Source: an uncultured Spirochaetota bacterium
Lineage (GTDB): Bacteria > Spirochaetota > Spirochaetia > JAFGXN01
Assembly (NCBI GenBank): GCA_944388995.1
Contig: CALXKN010000003.1
Location: forward strand, 62,001 to 126,000
Reading direction: 5' to 3'
Length of the DNA: 64,000 nucleotides
The notes under the pieces: generated by a model
Database searches by the model: none
What the model was told of the DNA's origin: nothing
Seen by the model: only the letters and a program-made list of their open reading frames with translations
Shown: positions 8,811 through 16,827 of the stretch, in pieces
Numbering within the stretch: position 1 is the stretch's first letter
Layout: every line of letters starts with the position of its first letter
Made by a program: the position numbers and the translations under genes

Positions 8811-8837
8811 TAAACCCGAAAATAAAACAGCCGATAT
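8811..8837 (+). promoter_or_regulatory. Sigma-28 (FliA) promoter of the LysM/M23 peptidase gene
   Basis: TAAA (8811-8814), 15 bases, then GCCGATAT (8830-8837). The FliA consensus is TAAA-N15-GCCGATAA, so only the last base differs. The predicted transcript starts near 8843, about 45 bases before the gene. An almost identical element precedes flgF at 43042, which supports both. Confidence 0.82.
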
Positions 8838-8851
8838 AAAAGATATAGAAT

Positions 8852-8880
8852 ATTATACCGCGAACCATCCGGGCTAACAA
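8852..8880 (-). promoter_or_regulatory. Sigma-70-type promoter of lepB
   Basis: On the minus strand, TTGTTA (8880-8875), 17 bases, TATAAT (8857-8852). The expected transcript starts near 8845 with a leader of about 40 bases before lepB. It overlaps the divergent sigma-28 transcription start region, so the two promoters may compete. Confidence 0.7.
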
Positions 8881-8890
8881 GGGAATGGCA

Positions 8891-9940
8891 ATGAAAAGAG
8901 TAAAAAAATATTACTATAGAAACGGAAGTATGAATGGTGTTCGGTTTCAGGAAAAAGCAGCCGGTTTTTGCAGGCGCCTGAAAGACCGTTCATCGAAAAC
9001 GGTGGCGGTGACTGCCGGATCTTCGTTGGCGTTCGTTTTACTGTTGTCTGCTTTTGCGTTTATGCCGCTCTCGGCAGAACGTTTTGTCGATATCGATTTC
9101 CATGAGCAAGAGTTTTCATCGCGCTTTATTGCCGAATACTATCAAATGGATTACTCCGGAGTCGGAAGCGGCGGCGATATGGAACAGGAAATCGAAATGT
9201 TCAAGGAATTCGCCTACACGACGTACACGATTCAGCCCGGCGATACGCTGGAAGGAATCGGCCGCGACAACAAGGTTTCTTTGGATACATTGATCAGCTA
9301 CAACAACATCAAGGACTGCCGCCGCCTGATTCCGGGAACCGATTTGCGTATCCCCAATTTGGACGGAGTTTTGCATAAAATCAAAAAAGGCGATACGCTG
9401 GAGTCGATTGCCAGACAGTACGACGTCAATATGAACAGCATTATTGACAGCAATAATTTGGAATCGGAAGTTTTGGCTGTCGGCAATCAGATTTTTGTTC
9501 CCGGCGGAAAACTGAGCGAATACGAACTGAAAAAGGCCATCGGCAATCTGGTCATTTGGCCGTGTACAGGACGGCTGACTTCATATTTCGGATACCGGGC
9601 CGATCCTTTCACCGGAAAGCGTTCGTTTCATACCGGAATCGATATTGCCAACTACCGCGGCGCGCCGATCCGGGCGGCTATGAGCGGAAAAGTGGTTCTC
9701 AACGATTACCGTCCGCGCGGTTACGGCCGTTATGTGGTGATTCAGCATTCAAACGGTCTGAAAACGCTTTACGGGCATTTAAACAAATCCTTTGTCCGTT
9801 CGGGGCAGTGGGTGGAACAGGGACAGTTGATCGGCGAAATGGGAACGACGGGGTACAGCACAGGCAATCACCTCCATTTTACAATTTACGAACACGGACG
9901 TCTGGTCAACCCGTTCAATTATTTGTCGGGTAACAGATGA
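8891..9940 (+). CDS. LysM-LysM-M23 peptidoglycan endopeptidase
   Basis: Membrane-anchored wall hydrolase. One hydrophobic segment at about residues 36-60, then two LysM repeats (YTIQPGDTLEGIG... and HKIKKGDTLESIA...). A C-terminal M23 zinc peptidase domain follows with the ligand motifs HTGIDIA (HxxxD) and HLHF (HxH). It should act on periplasmic peptidoglycan. AAGGGA abuts the upstream ATG at 8885, so the in-frame ATG at 8891 (six bases further) is the likelier start. The sigma-28 promoter at 8811 places it in the flagellar regulon, for example for passage of the rod through the wall or cell separation of motile cells. The last four bases overlap glgA. Confidence 0.93.
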   Translation: MKRVKKYYYRNGSMNGVRFQEKAAGFCRRLKDRSSKTVAVTAGSSLAFVLLLSAFAFMPLSAERFVDIDFHEQEFSSRFIAEYYQMDYSGVGSGGDMEQEIEMFKEFAYTTYTIQPGDTLEGIGRDNKVSLDTLISYNNIKDCRRLIPGTDLRIPNLDGVLHKIKKGDTLESIARQYDVNMNSIIDSNNLESEVLAVGNQIFVPGGKLSEYELKKAIGNLVIWPCTGRLTSYFGYRADPFTGKRSFHTGIDIANYRGAPIRAAMSGKVVLNDYRPRGYGRYVVIQHSNGLKTLYGHLNKSFVRSGQWVEQGQLIGEMGTTGYSTGNHLHFTIYEHGRLVNPFNYLSGNR

Positions 9941-11367
9941 AAAAAAAGGCTGCCGTTGCGTTTGTATCGGCGGAAGCGGCGCCGTTTTCCCAGACGGGCG
10001 GATTGGGCGACGTCATTCCCGCATTGGCGGAAGCGTTTGTCAGGGAAGGCGTTCCCGTTACGGTCTTCCTGCCGTTTTACCGGAAAAATGCCGGATTAAA
10101 AGCCGGGCGTCTGCCGGGTGCGTTTTGCGCCGACGAATCAGTCTCTGCCGAAAAAACATTTTTTTATTCGCTCAGCCGCAACGGAGTTGAGTATATCTTT
10201 GTCAAAAGTCCGGGAATTTTCACCGACGGCGAATACGGTGACGGAAACGGCGCTTATGCCGATAACTGCCGCCGGTTTTCCCTTTTCTGCCGATCGGTTG
10301 CCGGTTATTTAACCGAATGCGGACGTCCGTTTGACATTGTTCACTGCCACGACTGGCAAACCGGTTTGATTCCCGCTTTGCTGAAACGGCGGCGCTTTCC
10401 TGTAAAAACAGTCTTTACGATTCATAATCTGGCGTATCAGGGAGAATTTGACGATAATTTTATCGCGTACACGGGGTTGCGGAAAGAGGATTTTTCGTTT
10501 AAAAACCGCTGCGGCGTCAATTTCATGAGGGCGGCGCTGAAAGCGGCCGATAAAATTACAACAGTCTCGCCGACATATGCAAAAGAAATTCTTGAGGCCG
10601 GAAACGGTTGCGGAATGGAGGACTTGCTCCGTTCGCGCGGAGATTGTTTTTGCGGGATTCTGAACGGAATCGACGTCAGTGAATGGAATCCGGAACGCGA
10701 TGATTTTCTTCCGTATCCGTATTCTCCTTCCGATTTTTCCGGGAAAAGTCAGAACAAAGCTTTTTTTATGGAAGAGAACGGATTAAAAAATCCTCAGCGG
10801 CCTTTGTTTGTGATGATTTCCCGGCTGGCGCGGCAAAAGGGGATTGAAGCCCTGTACGGAGAAAACGGCGCCGTCGAACGGATTTTGAACCAGTTTGATC
10901 TGAATTTAGCGGTCATCGGTACCGGGGAGCCCGATGCGGAGAAAAAAATCAGAGAGCTTTCCGAACGGTATGAAAACTTTTCCGGTACGGTGGCGTTCTC
11001 TTCAAGGCTTTCCCACTTGGCCGAAGCCGCCGGCGACTTTTTTTTGATGCCGTCGCTGTATGAACCGTGCGGGCTGAATCAGCTTTATTCACTGCGTTAC
11101 GGAACCATTCCTTTGGTGACGGCGACCGGCGGATTGGCCGATACGGTCTGCACCGATACCGATCTCTCGGTTCGGACCGGCATCCGTATCCCCGGAAATT
11201 CGGCGGATGATATCGTTGCCGCTGTTGCTGAGGCCATGCGGCTTTATGCCGACGGACCGGGTGCGGTTGACGCCGTCCGCAGGAACGGTATGGGGCGCGA
11301 TTTTTCATGGCGTTCTTCGTGTCTGAAATATTTGACATTCTATCACAGCCGCCATTCCGAAGAATGA
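9937..11367 (+). CDS. glgA: Glycogen synthase (ADP-glucose, GT5)
   Basis: 476 residues, normal length. Transfers glucose from ADP-glucose to a growing alpha-1,4-glucan in the cytoplasm. The N-terminal start (AFVSAEAAPFSQTGGLGDV), VHCHDWQTGLIPALL, TIHNLAYQG, the nucleotide-site ISRLARQKG, and the C-terminal SLYEPCGLNQLYSLRYGTIP with TGGLADTV are diagnostic. The conserved KTGGL lysine that contacts ADP-glucose is glutamine here (Gln19); the other catalytic residues look intact. ATGA overlap with the M23 peptidase gene links it to a sigma-28-driven transcript; glgC follows 270 bases later with its own promoter. Confidence 0.94.
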   Translation: MKKKAAVAFVSAEAAPFSQTGGLGDVIPALAEAFVREGVPVTVFLPFYRKNAGLKAGRLPGAFCADESVSAEKTFFYSLSRNGVEYIFVKSPGIFTDGEYGDGNGAYADNCRRFSLFCRSVAGYLTECGRPFDIVHCHDWQTGLIPALLKRRRFPVKTVFTIHNLAYQGEFDDNFIAYTGLRKEDFSFKNRCGVNFMRAALKAADKITTVSPTYAKEILEAGNGCGMEDLLRSRGDCFCGILNGIDVSEWNPERDDFLPYPYSPSDFSGKSQNKAFFMEENGLKNPQRPLFVMISRLARQKGIEALYGENGAVERILNQFDLNLAVIGTGEPDAEKKIRELSERYENFSGTVAFSSRLSHLAEAAGDFFLMPSLYEPCGLNQLYSLRYGTIPLVTATGGLADTVCTDTDLSVRTGIRIPGNSADDIVAAVAEAMRLYADGPGAVDAVRRNGMGRDFSWRSSCLKYLTFYHSRHSEE

Positions 11368-11636
11368 TCTTTTTGCGGCCCGTGTCCGCGCAATCGAAAG
11401 GTCTCGTGAAACGAGTTAAACCGGAATTTGTTTCCGCCGGTGCATTGCTTTTTCCGGTATTTTCCCGACTGCGCTTTCTTGGCGAAGGTTTTGTGAGAAA
11501 CCGGGTGTCGGAATTTTGAGCGGAAGAGGAACCTCTTTCGGGGACTGAGGATCAGGACGGGAAAATCCTCTCAGTTAAAGAAAAAAATTGTTGCATTTTC
11601 AGTCTCGCGGATTAAAATAAAGGTGAGAGGTAAACG
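11368..11636 (+). other. Gap between glgA and glgC with imperfect stem-loop and glgC promoter
   Basis: No convincing gene; the short frames here lack a ribosome site and any recognisable motif. An imperfect inverted repeat (ACTGAGGAT ... ATCCTCTCAGT, about 11543-11575) could fold in the RNA, but it lies upstream of the predicted glgC promoter and is not followed by Ts. A possible glgC promoter is TTGCAT (11591-11596), 16 bases, TAAAAT (11613-11618). GAGAGG precedes the glgC ATG. Confidence 0.5.
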
Positions 11637-12923
11637 ATGGACAGTAATCATGTGATCGCAATTGTTTTAGGCGGCGGCAAAGGGACTCGGCTTTATCCGT
11701 TGACGAAGGTCAGATCAAAACCGGCTGTTCCGTTCGGAGGCAAATATCGGCTGGTCGATATTCCGATTTCTAACTGTATCAATGCGGGGTTTAAACAAAT
11801 TTTCATTTTGACTCAGTTCAACTCTGTGTCTTTGCATCAGCATTTATCCAATACGTATATTTTCGATGTTTTCAGCAATGGATTTGTCGAAATTTTGGCG
11901 GCCGAACAGAATTTCAACAACAACAGCGGCTGGTACGAAGGGACGGCCGATGCGGTGCGCAAGAATTTTTCCCACCTGCACGACCGCAAACCGTCCCATT
12001 ACATTATTCTTTCCGGCGACCAGCTTTACAGCATGGATTTGCGGGATATGTTCAACAAGCACATTGAAAGCAAGGCCAAAATCACGATCGCCTGCCACCC
12101 CGTCAGCCGGACGGAAGCGGCGGAATTGGGAATTCTTTCGACGGATGACAAGGGACGTATTCAGAAATTTTTAGAAAAACCGGGATTGGAAGCTAATATT
12201 GATGAATATCGAATTCCTGAGAAGATGCGCAGTCGGCTGCCGAAATTGGCAGACAAAGAGTATCTCGGATCTATGGGAATGTACATTTTTGACGCCGAAA
12301 CGCTGGATCAGGCGCTGGATAACGAGTTCACCGATTTCGGAAAAGAGATCATTCCTTATATGATTCAGAAAAGTAAAGTCAATTCATATGTTTATGAAGG
12401 ATATTGGGAAGACATTGGAACTATCCGGTCGTTTTATGACGCAAACATTAATTTGGCGACTGTCAACCCCGAATTCAACTTTTACGATGAAAAACTTCCG
12501 ATTTACACTCACCGCCGTCATTTGCCGGCGACAAAAATCAACTTTTGCACCATTTCGCAGTCGCTGGCGGCCGAAGGCAGTATCATTACAAACGCCAATA
12601 TTATGAACAGCGTTATCGGAATCCGCAGTATCATTGAATCCGGAACAACATTAAGCGGGGTTATTACTCTTGGCGCCAAATATTACGAAACAGAGCCGGA
12701 GAAACAGCGAAACCGAGAAAAGGGAATTCCGAATATTGGAATCGGACGCAACTGCTCCATTAAAAACACGATTATTGATCAGAATGCCCGTATCGGTGAA
12801 AATTGCAGTATCGGTTATCAGGATATTCCGAGAGCTGACGGCGATTACGGCTCTTACTGTATTAAAGACGGAATCATTGTAATTGTTAAAGAAGCGATCA
12901 TTCCCAACGGAACGGTTATTTGA
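11637..12923 (+). CDS. glgC: Glucose-1-phosphate adenylyltransferase (ADP-glucose pyrophosphorylase)
   Basis: Makes ADP-glucose from ATP and glucose-1-phosphate, the committed step of glycogen synthesis. 428 residues: nucleotidyltransferase domain with VLGGGKGTRLYPLT, SKPAVPFGGKYRLVDIPISN, GTADAVR, LSGDQLYSMD and FLEKP. A C-terminal left-handed beta-helix starts at about residue 300 (hexapeptide-like repeats, NCSIKNTIIDQNARIGENCSI). It supplies the substrate for GlgA next door. Own promoter likely, own terminator clear. Confidence 0.96.
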   Translation: MDSNHVIAIVLGGGKGTRLYPLTKVRSKPAVPFGGKYRLVDIPISNCINAGFKQIFILTQFNSVSLHQHLSNTYIFDVFSNGFVEILAAEQNFNNNSGWYEGTADAVRKNFSHLHDRKPSHYIILSGDQLYSMDLRDMFNKHIESKAKITIACHPVSRTEAAELGILSTDDKGRIQKFLEKPGLEANIDEYRIPEKMRSRLPKLADKEYLGSMGMYIFDAETLDQALDNEFTDFGKEIIPYMIQKSKVNSYVYEGYWEDIGTIRSFYDANINLATVNPEFNFYDEKLPIYTHRRHLPATKINFCTISQSLAAEGSIITNANIMNSVIGIRSIIESGTTLSGVITLGAKYYETEPEKQRNREKGIPNIGIGRNCSIKNTIIDQNARIGENCSIGYQDIPRADGDYGSYCIKDGIIVIVKEAIIPNGTVI

Positions 12924-12937
12924 TCAGCCGTTACACA

Positions 12938-12966
12938 AAACGCCGTCCGAAAGGGCGGCGTTTCTT
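12938..12966 (+). terminator. Terminator after glgC
   Basis: Stem AAACGCCGTCC / GGGCGGCGTTT with one mismatch and a GAAA loop, starting 15 bases after the glgC stop and running into TTTCTTATT. The stem is near-symmetric, so it may also act on the convergent minus-strand gene ending at 12980. Confidence 0.8.
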
Positions 12967-12979
12967 ATTGCAAATTGTT

Positions 12980-13453
12980 TCAGAAGAAAAGAATTTGCGG
13001 GACAAAAAGGTGAACAATGGCGATGGCAATCAGAATTAAGCCGATGATGCCGCGATAGGCGAGGGCATAATTTTCGATTTTTTTGAATTTATTTTGTTCG
13101 TCTTCCTCGTCTTCGCTTTTTGATTCAATTTCAATTGATTCGGCAATTTCCAAACCGTTTTTGTTGCGGAAATAAAAGAGAATCAGTAAAACGCCTCCGA
13201 TTAAACCGCCGACAGCGGGAAAAAAATCTCCGACAACGGGAATGCTGTGTCCGTCGTCGCTGACGGTGATGGCCAATTTAAACGCGCCGATGAGAAAAAC
13301 CGTAATTCCCAAGATCAAAGGAAACAGAGGATAACTTTTTGTCAATTTCGAAAAGTCAAAGAAAAAATTGATCTTTTTGCCTAAAAGTTCGCAGGAAAGA
13401 ACCAAACCGGCGGCGGCCAGCGACGCTACCGATAAAAAGTAAAAAATATACAT
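12980..13453 (-). CDS. Four-helix membrane protein, unknown
   Basis: 157 residues with about four hydrophobic segments (residues 2-22, 43-62, 72-92, 133-155) and a charged acidic loop (SEDEEDEQNKFKK) before the last. AAGGAGG sits eight bases before the ATG. A promoter TTGACA-17-TACATT lies directly upstream, so it is a single transcription unit, convergent with glgC. No motif that I recognise. It is a real gene by promoter, ribosome site and composition; function is open. Confidence 0.75.
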   Translation of the reverse strand: MYIFYFLSVASLAAAGLVLSCELLGKKINFFFDFSKLTKSYPLFPLILGITVFLIGAFKLAITVSDDGHSIPVVGDFFPAVGGLIGGVLLILFYFRNKNGLEIAESIEIESKSEDEEDEQNKFKKIENYALAYRGIIGLILIAIAIVHLFVPQILFF

Positions 13454-13470
13454 AATCGCCTCCTTATTTT

Positions 13471-13499
13471 AATGTAGCACAAAAAAAGAGCGCTGTCAA
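13471..13499 (-). promoter_or_regulatory. Promoter of the 157-residue membrane protein gene
   Basis: Minus strand TTGACA (13499-13494), 17 bases, TACATT (13476-13471). The leader to the ATG at 13453 would be about 11 bases and holds the AAGGAGG ribosome site. Confidence 0.7.
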
Positions 13500-13523
13500 A
13501 CTCTTTTCTTTGTTTTGAATCCG

Positions 13524-14030
13524 TTACTCTCCGACAGTGATGATGAACTCCGTCGATTCGTCTTCGTCTGAAACCGTCAGGGAAATTTTTGAGGTTCCGG
13601 ATTTCGGGAAGGGCAGCAGCGTCCATTGAAAGCCTTTTTCCGTTGGAACGGCGGAGAGGTTGTCGATTGAGGCGGTCCACTCGATTCCTTCATAAAAAAG
13701 CGTTACGGAAAAAGGCGGGACGGTTTTCGGTTTTTCGGCGGCAACCGGTTCTGCTGTCAGAATGACGCGGACGAATCCGTTTCCGCTGACATCGGCAGAG
13801 GCGGAGAATTTAAAATCTCCGACGCGGTTGGGCGAAATCAAATATGGGCGAAAAAGAAAAATCAGCATGCCGAAGAAAGCGATCATTGCCAAATCAAGAA
13901 GAAGAATTTTGTTGCCCCGCGAAAGCCGCTCTTTTTTCTTTCCGGGGAATTTTCCGGATCGGTATGCGCGGTAATCGGCGCGCAGATGGAGCGGGCTGCG
14001 GTTTTCCGAAGGATCAAAGGTTTCTTTCAT
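13524..14030 (-). CDS. Single-pass membrane protein, unknown
   Basis: 168 residues. A basic N-terminal tail (residues 20-40) precedes one membrane helix (about 44-64). The rest is a beta-rich outer-face domain of about 100 residues (FKFSASADVSGNGFVRVILTAEP ... KISLTVSDEDESTEFIITVGE) that reads like a small immunoglobulin-like fold. The start overlaps the end of the NAD(P)HX repair gene (ATGA), so the two are co-translated. No known family recognised. Confidence 0.7.
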   Translation of the reverse strand: MKETFDPSENRSPLHLRADYRAYRSGKFPGKKKERLSRGNKILLLDLAMIAFFGMLIFLFRPYLISPNRVGDFKFSASADVSGNGFVRVILTAEPVAAEKPKTVPPFSVTLFYEGIEWTASIDNLSAVPTEKGFQWTLLPFPKSGTSKISLTVSDEDESTEFIITVGE

Positions 14031-15463
14031 AGCGAGCGTTCTCCTTGCGCAGTGACAAATGCGGCGGCGGCTTCAATCAAATCAGCGGCGGTAAACGGAC
14101 CGCTGGCAGCTGCTTTTTTCCCGGCTTTGTTGTGAATGGCAACGGCTTCGACAGCCGCCGAATAGGGATCCTGTCGGCGCAGCAATGCGGCCGCTGTAAT
14201 ACCAGTCAGCACATCGCCGCTGCCGGCTGTTCCCAATTCGGGAACCGGCGAATCGAAAACAGTTAAATCTCCCTGCGGCGAAGCGATGGCAGTGAAGGAA
14301 GATTTGTAGACAATAACCGCATTTTTTTCGGCAGAGAATCTGAGTAAATCGTCGTAAAATCGGGCAGAACCGGGGCAAAGACGTCTCCATTCCCCCGGAT
14401 GCGGCGTCAGAATGGCTCCGTCGGCGAAACGGGCGTCAGGAAAATATTCGGCTGCCAGATTCAGTCCGTCGGCGTCGAGGACGCGCGGCATAGGAGTCTC
14501 GATAAATGTTTTTAAAATCGGAAGTCGTTTTTCTGAACAGCCCCATCCGCAGCCGCATGCCCAAACCGAAAACGTTTGCGGGGAGGGTAAAGCCGTATCG
14601 TCAGCAAGAATCACCGACGGTTCTTCGGAAAGGACAGAGCGTGCCGTTTCGGAATCCGTAAAAAGCGAGACGAGCCCGGCGCCGGTTTTAAAAGCGGCGC
14701 GGGCGGCCAGAACCGCTGCTCCCGGATAGGCGGCGCAGCCGGCGTGCAAAGCGATGTGCCCCTTCGAATTTTTGAAATCAAACAAAGAAAACGGATGCGG
14801 CGACGGCATTGCTCCGAGCGCGGCGGCCGGCGGCGGGAAAGCGTTCGCCGGAAACGCGGCAGAGACTGTTTCGATAAAACCGCAGGCGTTTCGGTTGACG
14901 GGTGTGTAAAAATCGGTTTTGCGCCGTTCAACGGTGAGTGTGAAATCAGCTGTCAGAATCGGATCTGACGGCTGACGTTCGTCAAAAATACCGGAGGGCG
15001 CATCAACGGCGATGACGAACGGTGAAGCTTGTCGGATGCGTTCAAACAGCGGCTGCCACGTTTCGGCAAGCGGATGATTCAATCCGATACCGAAGAGAGC
15101 GTCGACGACGGCGGTTTGAGAGGCGGGTTCAAAATCGGAGAGGGTTTCGACGTACAATCCCTGTCGTTCGCAGCGGCGGCGATTCAATGCCGTTAGAGGC
15201 TTCGCTTCTCCCTCTGCAGCAAATAATCGTACATCCAATCCTTTGGAAAGCAATGCCCGTGCGATGACAAAACCGTCTCCGCCGTTGTGTCCGCGGCCGC
15301 ATAAAACGGCAACAGAGGAGAGCGAACGGTCTTTACACAGCGTTTCGATTCGCTGTGCCATCGCGAAACCGGCGTGTTCCATCAGGATTTCGGGTGATAA
15401 TTCGTATTCGGAGAAGATCTTCTCCTCAATTTGAAACATTTGTTTAAAAGTGTAAAGCTCCAT
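14027..15463 (-). CDS. nnr: Bifunctional NAD(P)H-hydrate epimerase / ADP-dependent dehydratase
   Basis: Metabolite-repair enzyme that restores NAD(P)H from its hydrated, inactive form. 478 residues in two parts: the N-terminal YjeF_N epimerase (LCGRGHNGGDGFVIARAL, DALFGIGL, AVDAPSGI) and the C-terminal carbohydrate-kinase-like dehydratase (ILTPHPGEWRRL, VYKSSFTAI, GTAGSGDVLTGITAAL). TATAAT on the coding strand ends seven bases before the ATG and no Shine-Dalgarno is present, so the mRNA may be leaderless. The downstream membrane protein overlaps by four bases. Confidence 0.93.
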   Translation of the reverse strand: MELYTFKQMFQIEEKIFSEYELSPEILMEHAGFAMAQRIETLCKDRSLSSVAVLCGRGHNGGDGFVIARALLSKGLDVRLFAAEGEAKPLTALNRRRCERQGLYVETLSDFEPASQTAVVDALFGIGLNHPLAETWQPLFERIRQASPFVIAVDAPSGIFDERQPSDPILTADFTLTVERRKTDFYTPVNRNACGFIETVSAAFPANAFPPPAAALGAMPSPHPFSLFDFKNSKGHIALHAGCAAYPGAAVLAARAAFKTGAGLVSLFTDSETARSVLSEEPSVILADDTALPSPQTFSVWACGCGWGCSEKRLPILKTFIETPMPRVLDADGLNLAAEYFPDARFADGAILTPHPGEWRRLCPGSARFYDDLLRFSAEKNAVIVYKSSFTAIASPQGDLTVFDSPVPELGTAGSGDVLTGITAAALLRRQDPYSAAVEAVAIHNKAGKKAAASGPFTAADLIEAAAAFVTAQGERSL

Positions 15464-15470
15464 CGTTTCG

Positions 15471-15499
15471 ATTATATCACGTGAACGGAAATCGGGGAA
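15471..15499 (-). promoter_or_regulatory. Candidate promoter of nnr, leaderless spacing
   Basis: Minus strand TATAAT (15476-15471) seven bases before the ATG at 15463. The hexamer 17 bases upstream is TTCCCC, a poor -35. Transcription would start at or one base before the initiation codon. Confidence 0.5.
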
Positions 15500-15506
15500 G
15501 CGGTTT

Positions 15507-16694
15507 TTATAAATCGGTTCGCCACCAGTAAATTTCAGCCTTCTCTTCGGTAAAGACGATGCCGACCGTAATTCCTTCCGGAGAAACGCAGCGGCGCATC
15601 AGGAGAATCTTTTCGAATCCGGTGAAAATTCTCTTTGTGACGATATCCTGTGAAAATTGATTGAGAATCAAAAGGCGTTCGATTCCAGGTTCTTCAATAG
15701 AAGAGAAAAAGAGATTTCCGTGTAAATCAAATCCATCGGCGGAGAGCATGACGGGATAAACCGCCTCTTCGGAAAGTGCGCTGCCGACAGTTTTGGTTTC
15801 GGTATTCGGCAGATTGAAGTATCCTTCAAATTTGTTTTTTTCGAGATTTCGAACCCAGACGACGGTTTTAAGAAAATCAAAATCGGCTGAGTTGGTTTTA
15901 TCGGAATGTTCGGTGTAAACATCGGTGCGGATGAAAATGCGGGAAGGGGTCTGCGCGGGGAGAATTTCGCCTTGACGGGAGACGGTTTCTTTTTGGACAG
16001 AAGGAACACTTCGATCTGGAAAATCGGCTTTGTACAGCAGTGTGCCGTTGTCGTCGTATTTAAAAAAAACGCTTCCGTTTTTTGTTCGGCAGGTAATGTT
16101 GAGGCAGTCGCGGTTGTCGACGGAGATGTCGGTGATAAATGGGAACGGATTTCCAGAGATGCCTTCCTGTCCGAGTGTGTATTCCGCTTCGCCCGTTTTG
16201 CCGAAACAGATTACCGTGCAGACGAGCGGCACGCCGTATTCGGTTGAAACAACAGCGTTTTCAAACGGTCTTCGGTCGACAATGTAAATACGCTTTTGTG
16301 AATTGACTGCAAATTCGGTGATTCTGTGAAACGGAAAGGCAAACGCTTTCTTTGTCACCTCTTTTCCCGGTTCCGCATTCTCTTTTAAAAGCGTCGGCGG
16401 CGGGTTGAGCTCGGGATCGAACCACAGCGTGAGGATTTCACCGTAAGAGTTGAACTCCATCAGTTTGTTGACGCCGGGATCCATGACATAAATCAAGCCG
16501 TCGCGCATTTTAATGCGAACATTTTGCAGTGACGGAGATCGGTTGTCGGTAAAAAAAGCCAAGTCGGTCTCCGTTTTTCCGATCGGCAGTTCAAAAAGTT
16601 TTTCCGGCATAATGAGCCGGGTTTCTCCCGAACGGCAGCCGATTGCCGCCGCTGCGCCCGTCAGAACAAACAGCAGAGTCCGAAATATCTTCAT
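15507..16694 (-). CDS. Lipoprotein with beta-propeller-like repeats, unknown
   Basis: 395 residues with a lipoprotein signal peptide (hydrophobic 4-19, lipobox AAIGC). The mature part has repeated blade-like strands with short acidic turns (DGLIYVMDPGVNKLMEFNSYG, KRIYIVDR, NRDCLNITC, NLFFSSI, RLLILNQFS), like an NHL or SMP30-type beta-propeller. Similar conserved spirochaete lipoproteins exist, but I cannot name a function. The gene stands alone, downstream of secA's divergent promoter. The -10 box TAATAT ends six bases before the ATG with only As between, so the transcript is probably leaderless. Confidence 0.78.
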   Translation of the reverse strand: MKIFRTLLFVLTGAAAAIGCRSGETRLIMPEKLFELPIGKTETDLAFFTDNRSPSLQNVRIKMRDGLIYVMDPGVNKLMEFNSYGEILTLWFDPELNPPPTLLKENAEPGKEVTKKAFAFPFHRITEFAVNSQKRIYIVDRRPFENAVVSTEYGVPLVCTVICFGKTGEAEYTLGQEGISGNPFPFITDISVDNRDCLNITCRTKNGSVFFKYDDNGTLLYKADFPDRSVPSVQKETVSRQGEILPAQTPSRIFIRTDVYTEHSDKTNSADFDFLKTVVWVRNLEKNKFEGYFNLPNTETKTVGSALSEEAVYPVMLSADGFDLHGNLFFSSIEEPGIERLLILNQFSQDIVTKRIFTGFEKILLMRRCVSPEGITVGIVFTEEKAEIYWWRTDL

Positions 16695-16700
16695 TTTTTT

Positions 16701-16729
16701 ATATTAGCGAAAGCGAGTTAAAAATTCAA
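16701..16729 (-). promoter_or_regulatory. Promoter of the beta-propeller lipoprotein gene, leaderless
   Basis: Minus strand TTGAAT (16729-16724), 17 bases, TAATAT (16706-16701), then six As and the ATG at 16694. Start of transcription falls on the ATG; no ribosome site is possible. Confidence 0.62.
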
Positions 16730-16758
16730 CCTGTCAAATAAATAAAAGATTTTTCTTC

Positions 16759-16787
16759 TTGCCGAAGCGCGGTTTTTTTATTATTAT
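16759..16787 (+). promoter_or_regulatory. Promoter of secA
   Basis: TTGCCG (16759-16764), 17 bases, TATTAT (16782-16787). Leader of about 35 bases to the secA ATG, containing AGAGGTGAT as ribosome site. Confidence 0.6.
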
Positions 16788-16827
16788 ATTCTTATTATTT
16801 GCGCATTGTTTGCAGCAGAGGTGATCC

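Noticed and set aside
11307-11519. Short plus-strand frame after glgA
   Set aside because: Overlaps the glgA end, no ribosome site, no motif.
11543-11575. Terminator between glgA and glgC
   Set aside because: Stem is bulged and not followed by a T run on the plus strand.
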